Shown here piece after piece: positions 1-10,924 of a DNA stretch of 64,000 bases (the stretch's first letter is position 1; each line of letters opens with the position of its first letter). The notes under the pieces were generated by a model. The model worked only from the letters and a program-made list of their open reading frames with translations. It had not been told where the DNA came from and searched no databases. Both the position numbers and the translations under genes were made by a program. Source of the DNA: Phragmites australis (taxonomy: Eukaryota > Streptophyta > Magnoliopsida > Poales > Poaceae); NCBI RefSeq assembly GCF_958298935.1, contig NC_084927.1, positions 28,718,001-28,782,000 of the forward strand. The letters are read 5' to 3'.

Positions 1-373
1 TTCACTGAACCTTCTGTATTACCTCCAATCAGGAATTGTGCCCACTCTATCCCTCTTAAGTTAGACAACATATCCCCCAAACACCAGGCCTTATAGGATA
101 CCATATTACCAGAAAGATGAAGTGGTGAAGCTTGTCAAACAAATGCTAGAACAAGGACTGATATAACACAATGAGAGCCCTTACACTTCACCTTCAATCC
201 TAGCTAGGAAGAAAGATGGCATTTGAAGGTTTTGTGTGGACTATAGACAACTGAATGACCAAACTATTAAAAGCAATAGTTGATAACCTTTTTACTGAAC
301 TACATGGAGAAAACTATTTTTCTAAGTTGGAATCGAGATGTGGGTTCCACCAAGTGCTTATGAACGCTGAGGA
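1..373 (+). pseudogene. Ty3/gypsy reverse transcriptase fragment (outer, older element)
   Basis: Reading the plus strand with in-frame stops gives recognisable Ty3/gypsy RT text: a segment like ARKKDGI-x-RFCVDYRQLND (about 205-255), then F(T)ELHGENYFSKLE and FHQVLMNAEDI up to 373. Several stops (for example after KKDGI) show that it is decayed. The fragment ends abruptly where the minus-strand Tat-like element starts. It is probably the 5' part of the same element whose integrase and 3' LTR lie at 24603-26261, since both are plus-strand Ty3/gypsy and flank the inserted block. The rest of RT and RNase H is missing between them. The 5' LTR would lie left of the window. Confidence 0.8.
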
Positions 374-1244
374 CATCCCAGGAGCCGATAGACCCTGGGG
401 GTAAGTTCATAAGCCAAGAGCGGGCGGAGCCCCTCAGGGCAACATGAAAGTAGTTTGCCATCACCTTTTTGCTGCCTCCGGTCGCTTGGACGACCGTTGT
501 GTAGATCTGGAGGAACTCGACGGGGTCGATGGACCCGTCGTACTTCTCCGGCAGCTCGGGGCGGAACTTGGAAGGCCACCTGACCCGGCGGAGCTCGGCG
601 GTGAAGGCACGGCAGCCGGTGCCGTACCCCGCAACGCGAGCGGGGGTCCTCGGTGGTGAGTGGCGGCGAGCCGGGGATCCCTGGCGGCCTTGGGCCGGGA
701 GAGAGGAGGCCTGGTCCTCTGCCCCGACCCCCTGCCAGGTCTCCCGCTGACGCTCGAGAGTAACTCGGGCATCCTCGTGGCCCCTCCGCTCGTCAAGGCG
801 CAAACGAAGGTCCCGGGCTTCAGATACGACCAGGGGGACGACACTCCACCTGGAGACCCCTCGGCCCGTGCGGGTGTTGCCTGTTGAGGAGCCGGCTCTG
901 GCGGCACCATGCCGGGAAGTGGTGCGAGGACTCCCGGCCTGCACCTGGCGACGAGCAGTGCCGACCAAAGCGACGACATCTTGTATCCACCGGCCTTCCG
1001 GAGTGTTCGGCGTGGCCTGAACGGGCGGGTGCCTAAGGAGAGCATGTGCTGCAAGCAGTGCGCTCCCTGGTCTGGCCTCGCTGAAAGCGAGCCCACGTCG
1101 CGGTGGCACCCGACGCGGTCCAGAGGCGGACCTGGCGGCCGGGGTCCCGACCACCTGCTGGGGGTCGGAAAGTGCGTCGGCAGCGGCGGCGGCGGCCCTG
1201 ATGGGCCCAGCGCCTTGATCCCCTGAGCGGGAAAAACCGCGCAC
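374..1244 (-). pseudogene. Truncated gag, partial leftmost unit
   Basis: Minus-strand gag N-terminal two thirds, identical in content to residues 1 to about 290 of the gag in units A and B. The start codon is at 1244. The reading frame runs into foreign sequence at 374, where the plus-strand RT fragment begins, so the capsid C-terminal part and all of pol are absent. In the comparison by eye it differs from the unit A copy (11224-12094) at only two positions, near 657 and 664, but at many positions from the unit B copy. Confidence 0.85.
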
Positions 1245-1403
1245 GTGGATGGTGGCTGTTGCTGGTACGCAGCAGCGACTGGGCCTCCTCTGGCGTCGGG
1301 CAGCGCCCCGTCACTGGAAGTGGAGCCGGAACGCTAGAGGCGATGCCCACCGGCCATCTTTTCCTGTGGGAAGAAAGCGAAACAAACAATCCAGGGATAT
1401 TCC

Positions 1404-1703
1404 CCCCTACCTGGCGCGCCAGCTGTCGGAGGGTGAACTCCTGTCGCAGGGATCCCGAGAGACCCCTTTTTAGAGATTCGGCCGGGGGGATGATCCTGGA
1501 TAAGCTTGTCTGGGAAATAAGCGAGAACGGAAATAAATGCAGTGGCTGGTGGGAGATGATCGCCCTAGTGCGAGAAAGATGGGTGCCCCGGGGTTTAGAC
1601 AGGTTCGGGCCACGCGGAGGCGTAACACCCTACTCCTGTGTGAGTGCTATATCTATCCTTGAAGGGAATTCTTCAAGGATGTATCTGGTTACAAGAGAGA
1701 GCC
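1404..1703 (-). repeat. PBS and truncated LTR (inner 280 bp) at left unit junction
   Basis: Read on the minus strand, the LTR end ...CCTCCGACA (from 1424) is followed by two bases and a primer-binding-site-like TGGCGCGCCAGGTAGGGG (1404-1421). The LTR matches the complete copy (23124-23403) up to 1703 and then stops. The complete copy carries its TATA at 23513-23519, so this truncated LTR lacks U3 and promoter and consists of U5 plus probably part of R. I did not identify the primer tRNA. Confidence 0.85.
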
Positions 1704-4535
1704 GGTGGGGAAGAAGAGGGGGCACTCCACGGCGGACGTCGCGGGGTGCTGCAACCTTCGGCTCCGGGACGGCCTGGGGATCATTACATTCCCCAGGTGC
1801 TGCGCAGCAAGTGGGAGGAGTGGCAACGGGACTGGTTTTTCGTCGACGTCGACCCCCACGAGCGCCTCGAGCTGCCGGAGGCGGCGGCGGAACCTCGGCG
1901 ATCGACGTGGGAGGCGCCGCCACCAGAAGATGCGAGGCTGAAGCCGGTGCTGGAGCGCATCCTGGAGCTGCGCGAGTCCGGGCTGACCTCCGTCATGGTG
2001 GTCGTGGACTTCCTGCGCCGTCGGCTGGCGCCCTTGCGAGAGCGGGCCCGACCGAGCTGGTTCTATACCGGGCCGGAGGACATCACCAGGACCCAGATCG
2101 GCGCGAGCTGGGATCTGGGGCAGGTGGAACTGCGGGGGATGACACGGGTGATCACCGGAACGGAGGACATGGGCCGGACGGAGCTCCCGTGGCCGGAGAT
2201 GGCGCTCTGCGCCAACTCCAACCGGGTGGCCATTATGGCGGGGCTGCCGGAGTTCGACGCCCAGGGACCTGTGGACCGGCCAAGAAGCCGGAGTCTCGAG
2301 GCCTCCGAACTCCCCGGGCTGGAGGAGCTACTTGGCGAGGAGGTCGCGGGCAGCTCGGCACGGGCTGGTGAAGGGGTCGCCGCAGGCAGCAGCCGCCGTG
2401 TCAGGGAGGAGGGCGCGACAGAAGTCGTCGAAGAGGTGGTGCCAGGAGATCGGGGAAAGCGTCCCCGGGCCCTGATCCTAGTGCCAGACTCTCCGCCATT
2501 GCCAACGGCAGCGGCGGCATTTCTAGTGCTGGCACCGCGTCTGGTGCGGATGGGGCCTGCACCGGCGCCCGCGACCCGCATGGCGGAAACCGAGACCCGC
2601 CCGGCGGCGCCCGAGGCCCGCGCAGCAGTTCAGCCGAGCCCCCAGCGGAAGAGGCGGCGGGAGGAGTCCGGACCGACAGCGCCGGACCCGGACATCAAGC
2701 TCCCAGCGGCCAAATGGCGATATCGGTGAGTCTCCTTTCTTGCTTTTCCATGGGCACTTCTGGCCCGATCTAAGCTTCGGCATTTTTCATTTGTCTCCCG
2801 TAGGCCGGCCGCAGGTGCTACTGCGATGGAGAAAGAGCGGGCGCCGAGACCAGAACCGAGCCCGCCTGCAGCTCCGACGGAGGCGGGCACCGGAACGACG
2901 GAGGCGCCAATCGTCGTGGCGGCCAGCGGAAGAGAGGCGGAGGCGACGGCCAGCGGGAGAGAGACGAAGTAGCCATCCGAATCTTTGGTGCCGACGGAAC
3001 CTACCCCAGGCGCGGAGAGCCCGGGGCGGATGATGGGGGAGGTGGATGCCCTGCCGGGGCCGGCGGACAGGGCGGCCGATGCGGGAATGCGGCCGCTGTC
3101 CGAGTCTTCGGCTCCGGCGGAGCCTACCCCGGGCAGGCAGAGCCAGGGGCGGATGGCAGCGCGGGGCCGTGCAGAGAGCTCGGCCCCCCTGGAGGCACTC
3201 TGCGGAGAAGCCTGGGCCCCACCGGTGCCCGGCCAGCCCGCCGACCCTTTCCTGGCCGCCATTGAAGGCGTCAAAGTAGCGGTCGGGTGGCTGGGCGCAG
3301 CGGTGGATGCTAAGGAGGGGGAGCTTGAAGCTGAGCGCGCCCGCCTGGCGTTGGAGAAGGCGCAGCTGGCGGGCGCCCAGGAGGAGGCCCGCATGGCGGC
3401 CGCGCGGGAGCAGAAGCTCTTAGATGACATCCGCGCGGAAGCCGCGCGGGAACAAGAAATTTTGAAGACCGTGCGGGCAGAGGCCGCGCGGGAACGAGAA
3501 GACGCCGCCCGCCTGGCTGAGGCATCGAAGCAGCAAGCTGCCGAGGCCCTTGCCAGGATGGGGCAGGCGCAAGAGAGGGAGATGGCAGTCGCAGCTCGGG
3601 ACCAGGCGGCGGAGGATCGGCAAGCCGAGCTGACCCGCCGGGAGGGCGCGGCCGAGAAGACACGCGCCGACCTCCAGCGCTGGGAAGACGACCTCCGGAA
3701 GATCAGAGAAGAGATCCACCGCTGGGAGGAGAACGTCTCCATCCGGGAGGTGGACAATGAGTTGTCGGCGTCGGACCTCGACGCCCGGGAGAATTCGGTG
3801 GCCCAAAAGGAGGACGCGCTGGCCCGGCGGGAGGGCGAGCTGAGTCGCCGAGAAGGCGAACTGAGTCGTCGAGAAGGTGAGGCTGACGCGGCGGCGGCGG
3901 CCATGGCGACCAGGGCGGAGCAGAACGCGAAGCATGAGGCGGAACTGGTCGCCCGCGAACGCGCTTTATCCGAGGTGGTGGCCAAGATGAAGCAGGCTGC
4001 CGCCCCCGCAGCAGTTGGCGGTTCTTTCGGTCCAGTCGGGAACCAGGGACTCGAGGCGCAGCTGCGGGCCGCCAAGGAGAAGCTCGAGACCGCCTTTGTC
4101 TCGCGGGTCAACCTCGAGCATATGCTGGAAGATATACTCCGGCGGATGCGGCGGGCCGTAGAGAAGGGTGGTCTCGGACGGCTCGTTGAAGGCGAGAAGG
4201 GCGATGGCCCCGCACGACAAGTGTTGGGGCTGCAGTAGGTCTGCGAGCGCCTCGAGGCCCTGCCTTGGGCAGTCCAGGAACTCGCTGCCCGGGAGGGACG
4301 TGGCTTGGCACATGCAGTGGCCGAGCACGTTCTGGCCTGCTACCGAAGCAGGGACCCAAACTTCCCGCTGGAGCCGGCGCGGGAGGGAGTGGTCGAGGCT
4401 GAGGGAGAGGCCGCCCGGGTAGCGGTCCGGAGTACCGCCGCCGTGGTGGCGGCCGGCTTCAGGCGAGAAGTGCCGCCGCCACCAGCCCCCGGGGACGACT
4501 CAGAGGATTCAGCCGACGCCTCTGCGGCCGACTAG
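1704..4535 (+). pseudogene. Antisense ORF (aORF) of unit A: putative gypsy-type transposon domain plus coiled coil, spliced, N-terminally truncated
   Basis: This is a plus-strand ORF running opposite to gag-pol. Exon 1 (1704-2725) has the C-terminal part of the domain Pfam calls 'putative gypsy type transposon': a WEEWQRDWFFVD segment, then LKPVLERILELRESGLT, VVDFLRRR and RPSWFYTGPED. A 78-bp intron with consensus ends (GTGAGT...CCCGTAG, 2726-2803) joins in frame to exon 2 (2804-4535). Exon 2 encodes a Pro/Ala-rich stretch, then a long Glu/Arg/Ala heptad-rich coiled coil (about 3300-3980) with RREGE repeats near 3830-3880, and a Pro/Asp-rich tail. Two in-frame TAG codons (2970-2972 and 4236-4238) interrupt exon 2. 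The N-terminus is missing because the tandem junction at 1703/1704 falls inside the ORF. The product's function in Tat elements is unknown. Confidence 0.8.
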
Positions 4536-6202
4536 ATCTTTTGTAGTCTTTTTTCTTTTGTTGTCTTGATGAATGTAGATGTAGGAGTGAACTCTTAGAA
4601 AATGCCTTGTATCTATCCTGTGAATATTAATGGCAGTTTTTCCTTGAGCTCGCAACTCCAATTTCTCTGAGTGTTTGATGCTTCTTCTGGAGTTTCACCT
4701 TGAAGTCCCGGGGAGTACTCAGTCGGGTCGTTCCCGACCTTCCCATCCCCGAGGATAAAGTGGTCCTGATCGCTGTTGCTGGCGCAGTCGGCCTTCGAGC
4801 TCTCGCGAGTCCGCATTGCCTAAGTTAAGAACAAAGACACAGACTTCATTGCCCGGGAGATGGATCAATCCCGCTCGGAACACGCCGTGCCTAGTGAACA
4901 CTTTTTCACTTTGCGACCACTCAGTTAGTAGAAGGGAGACGCGTGCGGGCGAGAATGTGACCAAGAGTCCTCGCGGTCCAGTAGTGCCCGGGCTTAAAAC
5001 GGGCCGGACCGAGCACTGACAGCCCACCCCTGAGACCTGAGCTCCGGACTACCCGAGCAGCTCGAGTGATAAGATTACCCAGGGTACCCGAGGACTCGGT
5101 AGTGCTCGGGGTCCTTAAAAGCGAACCGAACACCACGACCACCACGAAGGGCTTCGGTCAGACATTACCGCACGCGCGCTACTCCTTTCTGCAAACCGTT
5201 CTGTCGTTCTGGGAAAAAGTAGACGCGCGGCAGGGTTTTTGCGTGCGAGGAAACCACCTCACCGAACAGATTAAGGCGCGAGAGCCCCCGAGAATGACTC
5301 GGGAAGATGAATTTACCGAAAGCAGACTTGCCTGAATGTAACCACTCACCGGACAGCTGTCGGCCTTCCGGCCCACCGATCCAGGAGGGACGTGCTTCCG
5401 AGCTCGGGTGCCCGGGAACTTGATTCTTCCAACGGAGCGCCCGAGTGCCAAGAGGCATACGTGGCTCCTGGGGTCGGGTGATCTCGACCACCCATGCGTA
5501 AGTGGTAGGACCACCCGAGGACCCTTGGGGCCGACCAGAGATCGGGGCATTGAAACCCTCGCGACCGAACTGCTCGTGATTGCCAGCCTGTGACTTAAGA
5601 GAGAATATAGAATTTCTTTGTCTGGTGCGCTCTATTAGTGCGGTACTTGCTATAGACTGCTCTCGTTTTCGACCCGAGACCTCTCGAACACCCAAACCGG
5701 TGGACAAGAGCGGACAGAGGCATAACCCAGAGGTCCTATGGTTCGATGGCGCCCGGGTATGACAGACTAGATCGAGCACCAACAGCCCGCTCCGGGGGCC
5801 GGAGCTCCGGACTACTCGAGCGGCTAGAACGATGGGATTAACCAAAGCACCCCAAAACTTGGTAGTGCCCGGGAGCCTGCCACGACACCGAACACACCAC
5901 AGCCTACCATGCCGGACGTAAGTCAGCGGCGACTGCTCGCATGCATACCGATTGTGATTCTTTTATCAGCGGGGAAAATGAGAGAGCGAACTTTTTCTCG
6001 CACAACCGAGCACCTCACCAGACAAATTAAACATACGGAATCCAGACAAAATATTTTGACATAGTGATTGCTTATCGAAATACTGAATGTGCAATATTTA
6101 CAATGTTGGGCGACAGCGACTTACCCAAGGGGCGAAGCCCTCGGACTGCTTGGGCGGGGAGAAGCCCCCGGCCTTGCTGACCTGAGCCGCGAGCACAACC
6201 AT
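4536..6202. repeat. Non-coding spacer between aORF and integrase, unit A, with internal direct repeat
   Basis: No convincing ORF. The stretch holds two imperfect copies of a ~95-bp segment (about 5018-5112 and 5779-5873), both with an AGCTCCGGACTACYCGAGC core followed by a GGTAGTGCYCGGG tail. CTCGGG/CCCGAG words recur throughout, as they do in the LTR. It corresponds to the long untranslated region typical of Tat-group elements downstream of pol. Confidence 0.6.
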
Positions 6203-7357
6203 CTACGGGTAGAAGCGTCGGAGATGCTCGATGTTCCACAGATTCGGGAGTGGCTGTCCTTCCTCCGTCGCCAACCTGAAAGAACCTGCCCGCGGGACCG
6301 CGATCACGGTGAAAGGACCTTCCCACACAGGGGACAGCTTATTCATTCCTTCGCGCGAATGGACGCGTCGGAGAACTAGGTCCCCCACCTCGAGAGACCG
6401 GGCCCGGACATGGCGCAGATGATACCGCCGTAGACTCTGCTGATACCGAGCCGCCCGGACAGCGGCACGCCGCCGGCGCTCTTCCAGGTAGTCCACGTCG
6501 TCGCGTCTTTGCCGCTCCTGCTCACCCTCAGAGTATGCATGCACTCGAGGGGAGCCCAGAGTGAGCTCGGAGGGGAGGACTGCTTCGGCGCCATAGACGA
6601 GGAAGAACGGAGTCTCCCCGGTGGCGCGGCTTGGCGTAGTCCGATTAGCCCACAGCACGGCTGGCAACTCGTCCACCCATCCCTTCTCGTGCTTAGCGAG
6701 CACGTTATAGGTCCGGGTTTTGAGGCCCTTCAGTATCTCCGCGTTGGCGCGCTCGACCTGCCCGTTACTCCGAGGATGAGCGACGGAAGCGAAGCAGAGC
6801 TTGATGCCGAGATCTTCGCAATAGTCCCCGAACAAGGCACTTGTGAACTGGGTGCCGTTGTCGGTGATGATCCGGTTCGGGACGCTAAAGCGGCTGGTGA
6901 TGCCGCGGATAAACTGGAGTGCCGTGTTTTTGGTCACCTTGATGACTGGGACCGCCTCCGGCCACTTGGTGAACTTGTCGATAGCGACATATAGGTATGC
7001 ATAGCCCCCGATTGCTCGGGGGAATGGACCCAGAATGTCCAAACCCCAGACCGCGAAAGGCCATGACAGGGGAATGGTATGAAGAGCCTGAGCTGGCTGG
7101 TGAATCTGCTTTGCATGGAACTGGCACGCCCTGCAGCGCCGAACCAGCTCGGAAGCATCCTGGAGAGCCGTAGGCCAGTAGAAACCTTGCCGGAAGGCCT
7201 TCCCGACCAGCGTGCGGAACGATGAATGGCCACCGCACTCTCCCTCGTGGACCTCAGCGAGAAGATCGCCGCCTTCTGCCCGGGAGATGCATTTCAGGAG
7301 GACACCTCCTGCGCTACGCCGGTAGAGATCCCCATCTACTATGGCATAGCGTCTGGA
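6203..7357 (-). pseudogene. Integrase domain of unit A
   Basis: In the same frame as gag-pol. It starts just after the TAG at 7358-7360 and ends ...NIEHLRRFYP then TAG. It shows an H2C2 zinc-binding region (GHSSFRTL...CRACQ), the catalytic core with GLDILGPFPRA, KFTKWPEAVPV, IITDNGTQFTS and NGQVERANAEIL, and a C-terminal DNA-binding part (SLEVGDLVLRR, KLSPVWEGPF). D, D and E of the catalytic triad appear present. The domain itself is intact; it is cut off from the rest of pol only by the upstream stop. Catalyses insertion of element cDNA into chromosomes in active relatives. Confidence 0.88.
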
Positions 7358-8551
7358 CTACCGAGCAACTCTTTCGGCAGACGCCTCATCCTCGGGTAGG
7401 AACTTTTCTTTCAAGTACCCTCGGATGTCAGACATCCACGAGGCATCTTGAGAACATTCGGCGAGCACAGCGCACTCGCCGGACGGCGGCGGCCTGACGG
7501 GGCTTCCCACTGAGGGAACCGCCGGGGTCCCCTGAATTGAGTTCGAGGTTTCCCCTTCATCCTGTTCGGCAGGCAGGACGGAAGGCCGTGCGAGTCTTTC
7601 TTCAAAGACTCCGGCAGGGACGCGCGCACGTGAGGAGGCCAGGCGAGAGAGCTCGTCGGCCGGAGCATTGTCGCGGCGAGGGATATGCCGCAATTCGAGG
7701 CCGTCGAAGCGTCTCTCGAGCTTCCTGACTGCAGCCACGTACGCCGCCATTTGAGGATCCGTGCACTGGTACTCCTTGGATACCTGGTTGACGACCAGTT
7801 GGGAGTCCCCTTTGACCAGGAGGCGACGAATCCCGAGCCCCACCGCAGCCCGGAGGCCGGCGATGAGACCTTCATACTCCGCCATGTTGTTGGATGCGCG
7901 GAACTGCAACTGTACGACGTACCGGAGCTCTTCACCCGTTGGGGAGGTGAGAACCACTCCGGCCCCTGCGCCTTTCAGCGAGAGGGAGCCGTCGAAGTGC
8001 ATGACCCAGTACCCGGGCGCGTCGTGCCCGGGATAGGCAGAGACCTCTTCTGGGACGACGCAGGGAACGGGCGTCCACTCTGCCAAGAAGTCGGAGAGCG
8101 CCTGGCTTTTGATTGCCTGGCTACTGACGAAGTGTAGGTCGAACTCCGCCAGCTCTACTGCCCATTTGACAACGCGCCCGGTGCCTTCCCGGTTCCGGAG
8201 AATGGGTCCCAGTGGATAAGTGGTAACCACCGAGACCTTGTGCGCCTGGAAGTAATGTCGCAGCTTCCGGGAGGCAATGAGCACGGCATAGAGTAGCTTC
8301 TGCGCCTGGGGATACCTTGTCTTGGCTTCCCGGAGGACTTCGCTGACGAAGTACACCGGTCGCTGCACCCGGCGAGCCCGGACGGCGGCTCCACCCGGGG
8401 GGCTACTGCAGCCCCTAGGGTTGGCGGCACGGTCGGGGTTGGCCGGGCACTCGGGCTCGACTCCTTGGCTGGGAAGAGCAGTGTGCTCGGGCTCGACCCC
8501 TTGCCCAGGGGGAGCCGCGAGGACAAGTGAGTGGTCGGGGGCCTCTGGGAG
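7358..8551 (-). pseudogene. RNase H plus archaeal-type RNase H (aRH) of unit A
   Basis: The first part ([29 protein letters not shown]) is the usual gypsy RNase H. The second part ([63 protein letters not shown]) is a complete archaeal-type RNase H with D, E, D and D residues in place. Carrying two RNase H domains in tandem is a recognised Tat-group trait. In-frame TAG codons at both ends (8552-8554 and 7358-7360) separate it from RT and integrase. A Pro/Ser-rich linker lies between RT and RNase H. Confidence 0.85.
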
Positions 8552-9658
8552 CTAGGACCCAGCACCCGGCCCCAAACACTCGTCGCGCTCCACCACCAGC
8601 GCTATGCTCACGACCTGAGGAGTGGCCGAAACGTAGAGTAGTAGGGTCTCACCTTGAGAGGGAGCCACCAACACGGGTGGCGAAGTAAGGTACTTCTTTA
8701 AGTCGCGGAAGGCCTGCTCGGCCTTCGGCGTCCAGTCAAAACGACCGGATTTCTTCAGAAGCTTGAAGAGGGGGAGCCCTCGCTCCCCGAGCTTGGAGAT
8801 GAAGCGCCCGAGGGCTACCATGCAGCCGGTGAGGCGCTGGACCTCCTTGAGTCGAACCGGGGGTCGCATCTGCTCGATGGCCCGGATCTTTTCTGGATTG
8901 ACCTCGATCCCTCGGCCAGAGACCAAGAAACCAAGGAGCTTGCCCGCCGGCACCCAGAAGACACACTTCTCCGGGTTGAGCTTGAGGCGGGTAGAACGGA
9001 GACTGTTGAAAGTCTCGGCAAGGTCCTCGAGCAGGGTGGCACGGTCTCGGGTTTTGACCACGAGGTCGTCGATGTAAGCCTCGACGTTACGGCCAACCTG
9101 CGAGTCAAGAGTAATACGAATAGCGCGCTGGAAGGATGATCCAGCGTTGCGCAGGCCGAAAGGCATTGACATGTAGCAATAAGTCCCCACCGTGGTGGTA
9201 AAAGCAGTTTTTTCCTCGTCCCCTACGGCCATGCGAATCTGGTGATACCCAGAGTTTGCATTTAGAAAGCATAAAAGATCGCATCCCGCAGTTGAATCTA
9301 TAATTTGATCAATGCGAGGTAAGGGGAAGGGATCTTTAGGGCAAGCCTTATTTAGGTCGGTGTAGTCCACGCACATGCGGAGCTTGCCGTTGGCCTTTGG
9401 GACGATGACTGGGTTTGCTAGCCAGTCGGGGTGGAGGACTTCTCGGATGAATCCGGCGTTGAGGAGCTTGCTGACCTGTTCGCGGATAAACTCCTGGCGC
9501 TCTGGCGCCTGCCGCCGGACCTTCTGCTTCACCGGGCGGGCGTCCGGACGCACCGCCAAGTGATGCTCGATCACCTCCCTAGGAATCCCGGGCATGTCGG
9601 ACGGTTGCCAGGCAAACACGTCTACGTTATCCCGGAGGAAGGCGACGAGCGCGCTTTC
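8552..9658 (-). pseudogene. Reverse transcriptase of unit A
   Basis: Same frame as protease. It contains the Ty3/gypsy RT blocks: VSKLLNAGFIREV, NGKLRMCVDYTDLNKACPKD, GYHQIRMAVGDEEKTAF, YCYMSMPFGLRNAGSSFQRA, the catalytic YIDDLVV, then LGFLVSGRGIEVNPEKI and FDWTPKAEQAFRDLK. The domain reads through without frameshift. It is bounded by TAG at 9659-9661 (between SNLGSK and ESALVAF) and by TAG at 8552-8554 in the linker before RNase H. Both stops are also in unit B. Confidence 0.88.
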
Positions 9659-10924
9659 CTATTTACTGCCTAGGTTGCTGCCGATACGGACAACCTGGGT
9701 AGCGTCTTCGCCCACCACGACCTCCTTCGTTGGAACAGAGGTGTCGGCGGCGAGTCGGGGTTTGGATGAAGAGGGTCCCGGGCCCCCTGTAGAGCCATCG
9801 ACCTCGGCCTGCGCTGAGACCAGAGCCATGTATGACTGTTCAGCGCAGGAGACGGCGCCGCAGGAATCGGCGATCACAGAGATGGAGCCTGCGGGGCCGG
9901 GCATCTTAACCGTAAGGTATGCATAATGCACGGCCATCATAAACTTGGTGAGTGCCGGACGCCCGAGGATGGCGTTGTAGGGGAGAGGGAGCTCCACGAC
10001 ATCGAAGAGGACGCACTCCGTGCGGAAGTTGTCCCGGCTCCCGAACGTGACAGGCAACTCAACCTGCCCGAGGGGTAGGGAGTGCCCAGGGGTCACTCCA
10101 CAGAAAGGGAGCGATGGCTTTAGGCGTCGGGAAGACACCTGCAGCTTCTCAAAAGCCTCCTTAGAAAGGAGGTTGAGGCCAGCACCACCGTCGATCAGCA
10201 CCCTGCCGACCTTGACATTGCAGACAGTGGGGGACACTACCAAAGGTAGTCGCCCCACGGCTGCAGTACTGGCGGGGTGATCAGCCATGCTGAACGTGAT
10301 CGAAGTATCCGACCACCTTAGGGGCCTTGCGGCCTCCTCGCTCGGGGTTACCGAGCACACCTCGCGTCGCATGACCTTGATGCCACGGCGCGAGGAAGGC
10401 GTATACGCGCCCCCATTGATGAAGGCGACGGTGTGCTCGGGCTCCTGGAAGCCGAGCTCTGCGTTGTCGGGGGTGACCTCAGTATCGCCTCCTCCACGGG
10501 ACTCGTCGCGCTCCCTCTGGCGCTGCTCCACGAGTCCTTTGACCGTACGACACTCCGTGAGGTTGTGCCATCTGGTCTGGTGTATGGGACACCATTTACC
10601 TGGCTCGGGCCCCGCGGGAGCGGGGGCCCTCGCTGGAGCGGGAGTTCGGCCAGGGGCCGGGGCTCTCGCTGGAGCTGGTGCCCTTGCTGGAGACGGGGCC
10701 CTCGTAGGCACGGAGGCCCGAGGAGGAGCCCGAGCAGGGGCCCTGACGGGGCGTCGATCGACACCCGGCCGGCGCTCTTGCCGGTGATCGGGCTCTTGCG
10801 GTACCCTATGAGCGGGGACCTGGGTTGGCTCAACGGGAGCGGCCTCGCGCTTCCTTCTCTTCTTCTTTTCCCGCTTGTCGGAGCAGGAAGAACTTGGCTG
10901 GTCGGAGGCGGGGCAAGGAGCATG
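9659..10924 (-). pseudogene. Gag C-terminal/protease region of unit A
   Basis: Continues in the gag frame directly after the TAG at 10925-10927. A Lys/Arg-rich segment and an Ala-Pro-Arg low-complexity stretch (RAPAPARAPAP type, about 10600-10720) precede a C/H motif (WCPIHQTRWHNLTECRTV) and the aspartic protease with VLIDGGAGLNLLS, the form of the D-T/S-G motif seen in this clade, and YNAILGRPALTKF. It ends at TAG 9659-9661. Confidence 0.82.
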
